From contig DNHS01000025.1 of the NCBI GenBank assembly GCA_003485765.1, positions 1 to 32,950 of the forward strand: 32,950 bases of DNA, written 5' to 3'. The stretch's first letter is position 1, and each line of letters opens with the position of its first letter. Source of the stretch: Candidatus Omnitrophota bacterium (GTDB lineage Bacteria > Omnitrophota > Gorgyraeia > Gorgyraeales > Gorgyraeaceae). The notes beneath the pieces are model-generated. The model ran no database searches, had not been told where the DNA came from, and saw only the letters and a program-made list of their open reading frames with translations. Shown one piece after another: positions 1 through 8,429 of the stretch. Both the position numbers and the translations under genes were made by a program.

Positions 1-12
1 CCAAGTTAACAT
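1..12 (-). CDS. Possible start of a gene running off the left edge
   Basis: Reading the minus strand, an ATG at 12-10 opens a frame encoding only M-L-T-W before the window ends. The sole support is a TATAAT box at 20-25, 7 nt upstream of this ATG, matching the short promoter-to-start spacing seen at other operon heads in this window. The product cannot be named. Confidence 0.25.
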
Positions 13-19
13 AAGATAC

Positions 20-47
20 ATTATAGGCGCTTTGTGCTTGCATCAAA
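20..47 (-). promoter_or_regulatory. Candidate sigma70-type promoter for the gene at the left edge
   Basis: The minus strand shows TATAAT at 25-20. Upstream is TTTGAT (47-42) with 16 nt spacing, or TTGATG (46-41) with 15 nt. The -10 is perfect but the -35 spacing is short. It lies downstream of the phosphorylase-like gene, where I see no terminator hairpin. Confidence 0.35.
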
Positions 48-96
48 AGGACTCAGTTTATATGGTTTTAATTTCTTATTTTAAGGTTTTCAGGTG

Positions 97-3000
97 TTAC
101 AGGCTCGATAAAAGCAATATAGATGGCTTTACCAGGACAGCGCTGCTTTCTCTTATAACATATGTTCCGATTCCACTAGAAACTAGTATTTCATCAAGAT
201 CTGCGTTTTGAGCGATTTTTTGCAATAATGCCTGGAAGTCATCCAGCGTATCTTTAAATTCAAATCCATATTGAAAAGCGCTTGGCAATTGTACTGCTAC
301 ATGTCTATAGGGTCCTTTTGCCGCTAATACCGCGTGCGGCATCGCATCTTTTACAATCATCATGTCTCCCGGCCCCATTATATTAATCTTAATTTCTCCA
401 TCCTCTAAAAAAGCTAAAGCCATCATACCTTCTTCTACATAATAAATTTCAATAAATTTATCAGGGTGCTTGTGGTACGTTTCAGTCGGCCTAATTTTAT
501 TAAAATATATCCACTTTCCGGCTGTATCCTGATCATATCGAATCATGGAAACGCCTGCTAAATTAGTGCCCAATGTCATTGCATCAATTAGCCATTCTAA
601 TTCCGCCTCCCCTGTCCATTGATGCATCCTGCCGGTAGAATCTAAGACAACTACGCCTTTATCTATCCATTCCCTTGGAGAAACAATTCCGGATTCATTA
701 TGCCCGTCTCTTTCTGTAAAAACTTGCGCAAAATTTTCAAAATTATAAACTCTGTACCAATCATTAACAGCATTCGGTTCCTGGGTAACAATTACCATTA
801 CCTGACCTGTTATTTCTTTAAAATCCAGCATGGCTCCTGGTTTTATTGCTACGGTTCCTGCATTTCCAAGTGTCAGAGGACTTCCCCCTAATTCCACTGT
901 CATAGGCTTTGCCTCTAAATTACAAACTGTTGTCTGGTGAGGAAATTCTTTTGTCTGAAGCAAAAATTCCTTAGCTTTTTCCCCTGTCAATATAGTTGTC
1001 TTTGTAACAGGATCAACTTCGCGGCCTTTGCTTAGAAATTCTGTATAATTTATTCTTGAGTAGTTGGCTATTTGTTCCGCAATCGCCTCATCCATTATCT
1101 TCAATATACCTCGTGCCTGATGCGTAACTATATTGCCTATTTTCATCCATGCAACTAAACTATTATAACGTATCTGCCTGCGGTATTTTTGATTTCCCAA
1201 GACATTGCCAATTTTTTCAAGGCACTGCAGTAAACTCTCAGCTTTTGGTATGCCCTGTTCGTCATATTCGACTATAAACCCGTTTCCTTCGCCGGTTTCA
1301 GGATCAAATTCTTCAAGAAAATGTTCATCAGGATGGCATATGCCGTCAGGCACAGCAATGATAGCCCCGGAATTAGATGCTACCTTTTGAGGCGTAGTCG
1401 CAGAAGCCTCTTTGCCTTTTTGCGACAACATCACTGTAAAATTTACGCCTTGCATAATAATAGGCGCATCGCTGATGTTGTAATTTTCAAAAACTGCAAC
1501 CTGATCCTGTAGTTGATACGCTTCCGCTAATTTTCTGATATGAGCTAATTTATCCGGTCCGAATCGCCCTCCTATAATAACTCGGACTCCGCTCTTCTTG
1601 AATCTTTCTCTCATGTTTCCATCTTGAAGAATGTTGATAAACTGCCTGAGCTCTTTATAATCAACGATCCTTCTGATTATTGCTCCTGTATGCATGTTTG
1701 ATGATTCGCTCCATTTAATCCCCTGTGTCCTTAATAATGCCAGAAGATGTGTCTCCAAACCCGATGTCACGCTGTCCAGTTCTTCCATAAATTTATCCTT
1801 AGCCGCAGGATCAGCTTCCAAACAGGCAATCAATTCATTATCATCCATTGTTGCATTGCCAAATTGGGTTTTGTATTTATCTATCAGATTCTGCGCTTCA
1901 GGCGCTTGAAAATGCTTTGGGTGCGTGCCATTTGAAGAGCCGTATTCATTATCCATGACTATTTTGGACAGTATTTCTGCTATCATTTCTTTATTCGCGC
2001 CAACATCTCTTAAAGATTCTGGGAATACCGCCTCTTTTAATATCCTGGTATGGTCTATGCTTACTCCTATTATTTTCATGGCGCGAATTGCCCCTAACAC
2101 TTCTAGCCGTAATCTGCCAGATCTATCAAAAATAGAATCACCATATTGTCCTACAAGATCGGAAAACAAACTTTTTAAATAATTAGGCATGCCTCCTGCA
2201 ACAACTGTATGGTTTACTATAATGACAGCCCCTTCTTCTTTTGGAAGATGTGTATATGCCTCATTTTCCAGATGAATTAGTTTCTTTTCTTGTGCAATAA
2301 GCCAGCGTTTTCTTAATTCTTTAATCACTGCCTGGCCCGCTGCATTGTAAAACTTCATTTGAGAAGCGCGTTCTTGGCTATTTTGATCGCCTTTATAAAG
2401 CTCATCTAATCCATATATCCATACTTGAAGCGCGCCTCCCAGTTTACAGATATCTATACTTACTGTTCTTTCATTGCCATCATGTATTAAAGCTATGTCA
2501 TCTATATGCTGGTAACCAGAAAGGTTTTTAAGAGCTTCTTTTAACCATTTACCTGCTTCTGTTCCGTCTTCATGCCTATCATAAATCATGTTAAGCGCTA
2601 CTACGCTAGCTCCATTATCTGCTATTCCTCTTACCAAATCAGGCATTAAAGCGCCTAAACCGCCTGCCATAGTGGACATACTGATTTTTTTAAGCAATAT
2701 ATCGGCATCTTGTATAGAAATACCCCCTTTATCGACTTCTTTTTGCATAACTTCAAGCAAAGCAAGCGAGAGTTCAGGATGAAAACCCATTTCTAATTGC
2801 CAGCTTACAATGACTCTGTCTTTTAAATTAGGGGCGTTTTGCTCTAACCATTTACTAGTAACTTCATCTATCTGCCTTGGTTTTACCATCTTGGCATACA
2901 GAGTTTTCTTATATTCCCACGTCTCTCTAATTGCCGCAAGGACTGCCTCTTTTTCTTTATTTATATTCTTTTCCGCTTCTCGTATTGCGCTCCGAATCTG

Positions 3001-4119
3001 TTCATTTTCAGTGCTAGCATAAAGATAGCTCAAGTCTGTTTTTTCAAACGCCTTTGCCAAAACTTCTATAGCTTCTACTAATGACAATGACGCATCAAGA
3101 GGAACTTGGACAGTCAATCTTTTTCGCTCCCCATCGTCACTAAATTCCGTCTTAACTTTATCGTAAGAGCCTCTCGGTACGGAAAACCTCCATATGTCAT
3201 TTCTTTCTTTAAAAATGCCTCCCGAACAGAATAATTTTATTGCCTGATTCAATGCCTCAGGCATGCCAAAAATCGTATCCATGTCTTCGGCTGCAAATTC
3301 TGTTGAACTATCCTTAGGAATAAATCTGAATATCTCACATCCGCCGCTAAAAATGCCTATTTGATACCTCAAAGGGGTTGAAATTGGATACTGTCTTGAA
3401 CTTGTTTCCTGAATAATGCCTTCTTTAACAATAGCGCTATTTATAATAACATTTCCTCCTGCCTTAAATAAGCCTGAAGGAGGGGATATATAAACCCACT
3501 TTTTATCTACTGAAGCCTGATTTTCGAAATTTGCAGCAAGCATAAAGATATGACCTGTCTCTTCATCTCGAAATGCCAATGTCTCAATCCCATCATTTTT
3601 AGTAACAAAGAAACCATCTTGAGGCTGTCCTTGTGAATGAGTCAATGCCAACAACATGCTTGGTTCTGCCTGGCTTCTTGCAATAATAAATAAAAGATAT
3701 AGAAAAGCTTCATTTTTTGTTTTTTCAGTGAGAAAAGAAACACCGCTTAATTTAAGAATCAATGTATTTTCAATTATCTCCGCTGATGTTTTATCAGCGC
3801 CTATAATTACTTTTAAATTATAAACGCTGCTTAAAAGTCCTCTATCATGCATAAAATTTATTGCTCGTAAAATACACTGTCCTAATTCAGGCAATGACGC
3901 ATTAATCTTATCTCGTTCTGATATCTTGAAGTTAAGAGATTCAGAGGATAGTCCATCTATCAATCTTTTTGAATTATTTTGTGCTATTAGAGGCACTCTC
4001 AGCCCTGAGAATGTATTTTTAGGCGTATCTATGCCATATACCGTGTTATTTAAGGCAAATATTGCAACTATTAAAAAAGATATGATTTTCATATTTAGCG
4101 CTTTTTCAGGCCTTAGCAT
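97..4119 (-). CDS. Giant exported glucan-phosphorylase-like protein with C-terminal cupin
   Basis: This 1340-residue protein begins with a signal-like hydrophobic stretch (about 10-29) followed by VYGID-P-NT and LRVP. Residues about 430-1010 resemble a divergent GT35 alpha-glucan phosphorylase: MAGGLGALM (485-492), RRIVDYK (816-822), FENYN (877-881) and GKEAS...QK (902-912). Lys912 aligns with the lysine that binds pyridoxal phosphate in that family. Residues about 1195-1295 form a cupin with likely metal ligands His1216, His1218, Glu1224 and His1262. Residues 50-400 are unrecognised. Most phosphorylases are cytoplasmic single-domain enzymes near 600-850 residues, so the length, signal and cupin are unusual. 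The start is chosen from AAAGGA just upstream. It lies 24 nt after the synthase-like gene, probably in the same transcript. Phosphorolysis of a glucan is inferred; it could instead be a non-catalytic relative. Confidence 0.72.
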   Translation of the reverse strand: MLRPEKALNMKIISFLIVAIFALNNTVYGIDTPKNTFSGLRVPLIAQNNSKRLIDGLSSESLNFKISERDKINASLPELGQCILRAINFMHDRGLLSSVYNLKVIIGADKTSAEIIENTLILKLSGVSFLTEKTKNEAFLYLLFIIARSQAEPSMLLALTHSQGQPQDGFFVTKNDGIETLAFRDEETGHIFMLAANFENQASVDKKWVYISPPSGLFKAGGNVIINSAIVKEGIIQETSSRQYPISTPLRYQIGIFSGGCEIFRFIPKDSSTEFAAEDMDTIFGMPEALNQAIKLFCSGGIFKERNDIWRFSVPRGSYDKVKTEFSDDGERKRLTVQVPLDASLSLVEAIEVLAKAFEKTDLSYLYASTENEQIRSAIREAEKNINKEKEAVLAAIRETWEYKKTLYAKMVKPRQIDEVTSKWLEQNAPNLKDRVIVSWQLEMGFHPELSLALLEVMQKEVDKGGISIQDADILLKKISMSTMAGGLGALMPDLVRGIADNGASVVALNMIYDRHEDGTEAGKWLKEALKNLSGYQHIDDIALIHDGNERTVSIDICKLGGALQVWIYGLDELYKGDQNSQERASQMKFYNAAGQAVIKELRKRWLIAQEKKLIHLENEAYTHLPKEEGAVIIVNHTVVAGGMPNYLKSLFSDLVGQYGDSIFDRSGRLRLEVLGAIRAMKIIGVSIDHTRILKEAVFPESLRDVGANKEMIAEILSKIVMDNEYGSSNGTHPKHFQAPEAQNLIDKYKTQFGNATMDDNELIACLEADPAAKDKFMEELDSVTSGLETHLLALLRTQGIKWSESSNMHTGAIIRRIVDYKELRQFINILQDGNMRERFKKSGVRVIIGGRFGPDKLAHIRKLAEAYQLQDQVAVFENYNISDAPIIMQGVNFTVMLSQKGKEASATTPQKVASNSGAIIAVPDGICHPDEHFLEEFDPETGEGNGFIVEYDEQGIPKAESLLQCLEKIGNVLGNQKYRRQIRYNSLVAWMKIGNIVTHQARGILKIMDEAIAEQIANYSRINYTEFLSKGREVDPVTKTTILTGEKAKEFLLQTKEFPHQTTVCNLEAKPMTVELGGSPLTLGNAGTVAIKPGAMLDFKEITGQVMVIVTQEPNAVNDWYRVYNFENFAQVFTERDGHNESGIVSPREWIDKGVVVLDSTGRMHQWTGEAELEWLIDAMTLGTNLAGVSMIRYDQDTAGKWIYFNKIRPTETYHKHPDKFIEIYYVEEGMMALAFLEDGEIKINIMGPGDMMIVKDAMPHAVLAAKGPYRHVAVQLPSAFQYGFEFKDTLDDFQALLQKIAQNADLDEILVSSGIGTYVIRESSAVLVKPSILLLSSL

Positions 4120-4143
4120 GTTTCCTTTTCCCTTTCTAAATAA

Positions 4144-7100
4144 TTAAGCAGATTCTCTGACTGCAACACTGGGCAACCGTAATTGCCTGTTTTTGTTAAA
4201 ATGCTCTCTTACTGCATCAAATCTGGGATTATATTTATTTTGTACAGCTTGTGGCAGCCTGTTAAATGCCGGCACTGAGAACTCGTTTAAAAAATCAGCT
4301 GTGCGTAAAATAACATCTTTTTCCAGTTGCTTTATTTCATTTGCCAGCCCTTGGACCCTGATCTCTGCGCGTTCAGGCGTAAGCATGCAATAAGTAGACA
4401 ATAACCTGGAATCCCGCATAATCAAAGCTAATTTATGGATATCGGTTCGTCTCTTTTCTTCAGCATGGCTTAGAGCATTTTCGTAGGCTGTATCTGCTGC
4501 GCTGTTATACGGAAAACGTGTCCTGGCAACTATTGCTTCTACGTTATGCAAGTTGACACCTATCTCTTCCACTATGCGTTGTAACGTATCGTCTTCTGCT
4601 ATATCAATAGCATGCTCTTCATTGACAGGGATCATGCCTGCTACCATTAATTCCAAAACAGCATCTTTTTGCGTTCCAAAGCCGCTTGCAGCAGCTGATT
4701 CAACAGCCAGCTTTGTAACTTCCATAGAGTGCACAAAGTTATGATAGTTAGCTCTGAGCAGGCCATATTTTTCATAATACCTCATTAAATAAAGATACAA
4801 CTTTTTAACAGCCTGCGCTTTCTTCTGCAGTTCAGCCCGCTGGCTGGTATCTGCAACTTTTATAATAGACTGGATGTAGGCCGATAACGCAAAATCATAT
4901 ATTTCGCGCAATGCAACTTCATGCTCAATTGTATGGTCGATCTTATGGCCTATAAATAAGTCGTCAAAATTATTTATCAATACGTTGAATAAAACTTCAT
5001 ATTGCATGCACGCAAAATCCCATCCGAACTTTTCAGAATCAGCAAGAACATGATTTACCTGCCTGTCCCATTTTTCCTTATCGTTAAAATCTGTTATAGC
5101 ATCGCTGATAGCTTTATACAACAGCTCTCTGCATCCATTTTTTTTACTCCTGTTTTCAGGTTTTCCAAGATAGCTTTTGGTTAGATCTGTTGAAATCGTA
5201 GAAAAATCAACAACATAACCATTGCCCTCCCCTTCTTGTGAAAAACTACTGATATCATCTCTTAATCCTCCGACAGAATTAACCAGATTTATGGCTCCGA
5301 AACGCGCAGCCTGCATCTGAGATATTCCTTTAGGCTCAAAGATAGAAGGCATAACATGCACATCAGCGCCTGCAAATATCTGCTTCATTGTAGGCTCGTT
5401 AACCCAGCCCAGATATGCTATGCTGTGAGGATATTTCTCTACGAGTTTTTTAATCCTTGTTTCATATAGAGCTCCTGAACCGGCAAAAACAAACTTCATG
5501 CCCTTGCCTAACAAATCTTTCATTTCTCTGCTGTTCTCAAGCACCGATAACAATATATACAGGCCTTTTTGCTCATCAAATCTGCTCACAAAGCAAAATA
5601 CAGGCGTATTGCTATCAGCGATAAAGTCAGGCGCAATGGATTTTCTGCGAACCTTGTTTATTAATTCCACAAGGGCTTTTTTATTTTCAGACTTTCCGTC
5701 CTGCGTATTTACTACCCCAAGCTTAATATCCTTTTCAGTAGGGTGATTTGCGAACCTTTGTCTTATAGAAGGTGTGGTGGCGGCATCGATAGTACGCAGT
5801 GACACACCGTTAGGGATACCCAATACGCCTATGGTACTAGTAATTCCTTCAAACCCTGAGCCGAATTCTGGTGTTTTTAACTCGTCCGCATAACTTCTTC
5901 CCACAGTAACAACTTGGTCTGCAAATACCATACCTACTTTTTGCAATGCTATTCTGCCCCAGTATTCAAGGCCAAAATTGTCTGGCGGCTGATATGCATC
6001 ATCGTCCAAATCCATAAGACCCCATAATTCTTCGCTTTTTTCCCACATCTTTTGAGCCCGCTTTAGGCCAATCCTTTCTGTAAGAAGATCCCACATCCTT
6101 TTGCTCTCAGAGCCTTCCCGCGCAAAAGGAGCCATCGCAATGCCTTTTGGTCCCATATTATGAACCGTATGGACAATCTTGGTATTGTTAAAAAAAGTAT
6201 ACTTGGCTTTATTTTTTGATTTTCTTAAAAAAGAAATGGCAAGGGCAGTTTGCCAGTCAGCTGTATTTATAATATCCGGCGCAATCCCATTCTGTTTCAT
6301 AGCTTCTAGAAAAGCCTTTGAGAAGAATATTGATGTCTTTGCATTTTCTGGATCTATAAGATCAAGGCCGCCTGGCATATTTTTATCTTTTTTCTGCCTG
6401 TATATGTCCCCGTTTTTTATGTCTGAAAAGAATTCATCGCATTTCAAAAGATATACAGGCACGCCGTCTATCGGCTCATATTTTTCAGTTACAAGATTGA
6501 ACACCTGGACAGTATATCTGGAAACCTTATAGCCTTCTACTATAAAATCGGATCCGTATTCTGTTATTCTTATATATTGTCCTGATTTTTTAACCTCAGG
6601 CCTTTTATTGTAGTTATCGATGGCTTCTATTATAATACCCTGCCAGAAAGGGATATAGACAATTGCATTGTGCCCGCGCTTATTCCTGAATGTACGCGGC
6701 AACTGCTCTAAAACATCCTTGATGCCTCCTCTACCGGCTAAAAATCCCAGTTCGTAGCCTGCAAAGACAATGTTAAGCCTTTTTCCTCCATCCATGTTTT
6801 TCCCTGATATAAGGTTTAAGGCAAACTGAATTTCTTCCTGTACTTTTGCAGATTTTTCCAGGACTAAACACTTATCCAGCCAAGGTTTTAAATACAAGGC
6901 GTCTTCTCTGTATTTCGCAAGCGCTTTGAATATTAAACGCCTTATTTCAGCATCCTTTTCGTCTGTCTCTAAAACTTCATTGTAAAATACTACAAGATCG
7001 TCTATCTTCCCGTTAATATCAATCGGTACGGAATTTTCATAATAATATGTAATCCATGCGCCTTTTTTTGATCTTAATTCTTTTTGAAATACAAATCTGC

Positions 7101-7374
7101 CTGTTCTGTCATCAACATAAAAATTTCTAATATCTTGAAATTCAGCTCCCATCACTTCTTTAAAGAGTTTTTCTTGAGATGAGAATGTAGCGTCTTCTGA
7201 CGCTAAAGCTTTTTGTAAGCGGGAATATGTACCGGAAAGGCCTACAGGGGCTCTTAACTTAGGGGTGGTATTTCTAGGTATATCTATTCCATATACTGAG
7301 CTATTAAAGAAAAATAACACAGCTATTAGAAATGATATAATCTTTGTAATTAAACCTTTTTTAAACTTTATCAT
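4144..7374 (-). CDS. Giant exported glycogen-synthase-like (GT5) protein with degenerate HD domain
   Basis: This 1076-residue protein has a hydrophobic N-terminus (about 11-29) and VYGIDIPRNT...LRAP, nearly the same leader as the downstream protein. Residues about 199-790 look like a GT5 glycosyltransferase: AGRGGIKDVLEQLP (213-226, the KTGGL-type donor loop), IPNG (520-523), SRFDEQKGL (597-605) and FEPKGISQMQAARFG (679-693). Residues about 857-1030 resemble an HD/PDEase-type phosphohydrolase: YHNFVH (877-882) and MRDSRLL (986-992). The usual central His-Asp pair is replaced by MVAGMIPVNEE, so the domain is probably catalytically degenerate. The first 200 residues are unrecognised. GT5 enzymes normally transfer glucose from ADP- or UDP-glucose in the cytoplasm, so an exported copy is odd. 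It probably pairs functionally with the phosphorylase-like gene immediately downstream. Confidence 0.75.
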   Translation of the reverse strand: MIKFKKGLITKIISFLIAVLFFFNSSVYGIDIPRNTTPKLRAPVGLSGTYSRLQKALASEDATFSSQEKLFKEVMGAEFQDIRNFYVDDRTGRFVFQKELRSKKGAWITYYYENSVPIDINGKIDDLVVFYNEVLETDEKDAEIRRLIFKALAKYREDALYLKPWLDKCLVLEKSAKVQEEIQFALNLISGKNMDGGKRLNIVFAGYELGFLAGRGGIKDVLEQLPRTFRNKRGHNAIVYIPFWQGIIIEAIDNYNKRPEVKKSGQYIRITEYGSDFIVEGYKVSRYTVQVFNLVTEKYEPIDGVPVYLLKCDEFFSDIKNGDIYRQKKDKNMPGGLDLIDPENAKTSIFFSKAFLEAMKQNGIAPDIINTADWQTALAISFLRKSKNKAKYTFFNNTKIVHTVHNMGPKGIAMAPFAREGSESKRMWDLLTERIGLKRAQKMWEKSEELWGLMDLDDDAYQPPDNFGLEYWGRIALQKVGMVFADQVVTVGRSYADELKTPEFGSGFEGITSTIGVLGIPNGVSLRTIDAATTPSIRQRFANHPTEKDIKLGVVNTQDGKSENKKALVELINKVRRKSIAPDFIADSNTPVFCFVSRFDEQKGLYILLSVLENSREMKDLLGKGMKFVFAGSGALYETRIKKLVEKYPHSIAYLGWVNEPTMKQIFAGADVHVMPSIFEPKGISQMQAARFGAINLVNSVGGLRDDISSFSQEGEGNGYVVDFSTISTDLTKSYLGKPENRSKKNGCRELLYKAISDAITDFNDKEKWDRQVNHVLADSEKFGWDFACMQYEVLFNVLINNFDDLFIGHKIDHTIEHEVALREIYDFALSAYIQSIIKVADTSQRAELQKKAQAVKKLYLYLMRYYEKYGLLRANYHNFVHSMEVTKLAVESAAASGFGTQKDAVLELMVAGMIPVNEEHAIDIAEDDTLQRIVEEIGVNLHNVEAIVARTRFPYNSAADTAYENALSHAEEKRRTDIHKLALIMRDSRLLSTYCMLTPERAEIRVQGLANEIKQLEKDVILRTADFLNEFSVPAFNRLPQAVQNKYNPRFDAVREHFNKNRQLRLPSVAVRESA

Positions 7375-7383
7375 AATCTGGAT

Positions 7384-7419
7384 AAAAAAATAGCCTTTTT
7401 GAATTATAAAGGCTATTTT
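7384..7419 (-). terminator. Intrinsic terminator downstream of the aldolase gene
   Basis: A perfect 12-bp inverted repeat (7387-7398 with 7408-7419, 9-nt loop, core ATAGCC/GGCTAT) is followed on the minus strand by seven consecutive T (7390-7384). That is the standard form of a factor-independent terminator. It would close the long gatC-to-aldolase transcript. It lies between a good promoter (7441-7469) and the next gene, so it could also act as an attenuator. Confidence 0.8.
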
Positions 7420-7440
7420 GGGTTTATAACTCTATTTATA

Positions 7441-7469
7441 ATTATAGCACAAGGTTAAGCTTTATTCAA
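7441..7469 (-). promoter_or_regulatory. Sigma70-type promoter upstream of the two giant glycan genes
   Basis: The minus strand has TTGAAT (7469-7464), a 17-nt spacer and TATAAT (7446-7441) preceded by TGC, an extended -10. The -35 lies inside the last codons of the aldolase gene. A transcript from here would pass through the hairpin at 7384-7419 before reaching the start codon at 7374. The hexamers and spacing equal those of the candidate promoter at 32700-32728. Confidence 0.5.
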
Positions 7470-8358
7470 GGCCGGTGTTTTTGATGGTTTCATAGAAGTC
7501 TCTGTAATTTTCCTTTTTATCGCTATTGCGTAAGGCCATGGCTGCTTTTGGATGTTCGTTCATCATGCCTGCTATGGCATAAGGTATGACATAGCCCCAT
7601 TCTATCTTGCTGCTGAGAGGTATGAATTCTTTGGAAATAATGTCTAATATTGGCCTGATATCAAACTTGGGGTTCTTTAAAAATCCTATCAGTAACTCCA
7701 GAGGGCAATTCCCTGCAGCCCTGCCAATTCCGTATATGGTGGCGTCCAGATAATTTGCGTTGTGTATTATTGCTTCTATGGTATTGCTAAATGCCAGCTG
7801 CTGATTATTGTGGCCATGAAAACCAACCTCTCTTGTTTTTAAGATCGCTTTGAAACGCTTCACCAAAATCTCAGTGGTTTCCTGGTAAAGGTTCCCAAAG
7901 CTATCCACTATATAGACCACGTTTACTTTGCTTTCCCCTTCTATCTGCCGCAATGCTTCGTCCAGCTCAACGCCTTGATCTTTCGAGATAGCCATTATAT
8001 TAATGGTTGTCTCATAGCCTTTTTCAGCAAAATGGTTAACCATAAATATTGCCTTATCAATATCTTTAACATACGCAGCAACCCTTATCATGTTTACAGG
8101 GCTTTCGCTTGCTGGTTTTACATCTTCCATATTTACTCTGCCAATGTCTACCATGACGGAAATCTTTGTCTTAGACTCTATTCCTTCCGTCACTTTCCTT
8201 ATATCTTCATCATTGCAGAATTTCCATAACCCATATTCTTTTGGTGAAAAAAGTTCTTTGGAATTTTTATACCCTATCTCTATATAGTCTACGTTAGCTT
8301 CGGAAATCGCTTTATAAACCTCGCGGACAAACCTGAAATCAAAATTATGGTTATTCAT
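7462..8358 (-). CDS. HMGL-like (DRE-TIM) aldolase family protein, catalytic N-terminus in another frame
   Basis: The 298-residue frame matches aldolases of the pyruvate-carboxyltransferase/HMG-CoA-lyase TIM-barrel family, including 4-hydroxy-2-oxovalerate aldolase relatives. Visible motifs are YIEIGY near the start, VDSFGNLY in the middle, GFHGHNNQQLAF (the metal-binding HxH) and DATIYGIGRAAGN. These enzymes make or break C-C bonds using a divalent metal held by an Asp in the first strand and the HxH. That first strand is missing when the protein starts at ATG 8358. Just upstream the same frame encodes KVLDCTIRDGGL, the expected catalytic motif, but it has no ordinary start codon. An ATG with a good ribosome site lies in another frame (see 8397-8427). 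The gene is last in the long operon and is followed by a terminator. The substrate is unknown. Confidence 0.8.
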   Translation of the reverse strand: MNNHNFDFRFVREVYKAISEANVDYIEIGYKNSKELFSPKEYGLWKFCNDEDIRKVTEGIESKTKISVMVDIGRVNMEDVKPASESPVNMIRVAAYVKDIDKAIFMVNHFAEKGYETTINIMAISKDQGVELDEALRQIEGESKVNVVYIVDSFGNLYQETTEILVKRFKAILKTREVGFHGHNNQQLAFSNTIEAIIHNANYLDATIYGIGRAAGNCPLELLIGFLKNPKFDIRPILDIISKEFIPLSSKIEWGYVIPYAIAGMMNEHPKAAMALRNSDKKENYRDFYETIKNTGLE

Positions 8359-8427
8359 TAACCCACCGTCGCGGATGGTGCAATCAAGAACCTTTATTTT
8401 TTTCTCTGAACATATATTTATGTCCTC
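8359..8427 (-). other. Apparent frameshift (A7 run) in the aldolase N-terminus
   Basis: On the minus strand a Shine-Dalgarno GAGGA (8427-8423) precedes ATG (8413-8411) by 9 nt. That ATG opens M-F-R-E-K-N-K-G-S and stops. The catalytic segment K-V-L-D-C-T-I-R-D-G-G lies in the frame of the main aldolase body. The two frames meet at a run of seven A (8403-8397). With six A the reading would be M-F-R-E-K-I-K-V-L-D-C-T-I-R-D-G-G and continue into the aldolase. The cause may be a sequencing or assembly error, a real mutation, or polymerase slippage on the homopolymer. Confidence 0.8.
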
Positions 8428-8429
8428 AC

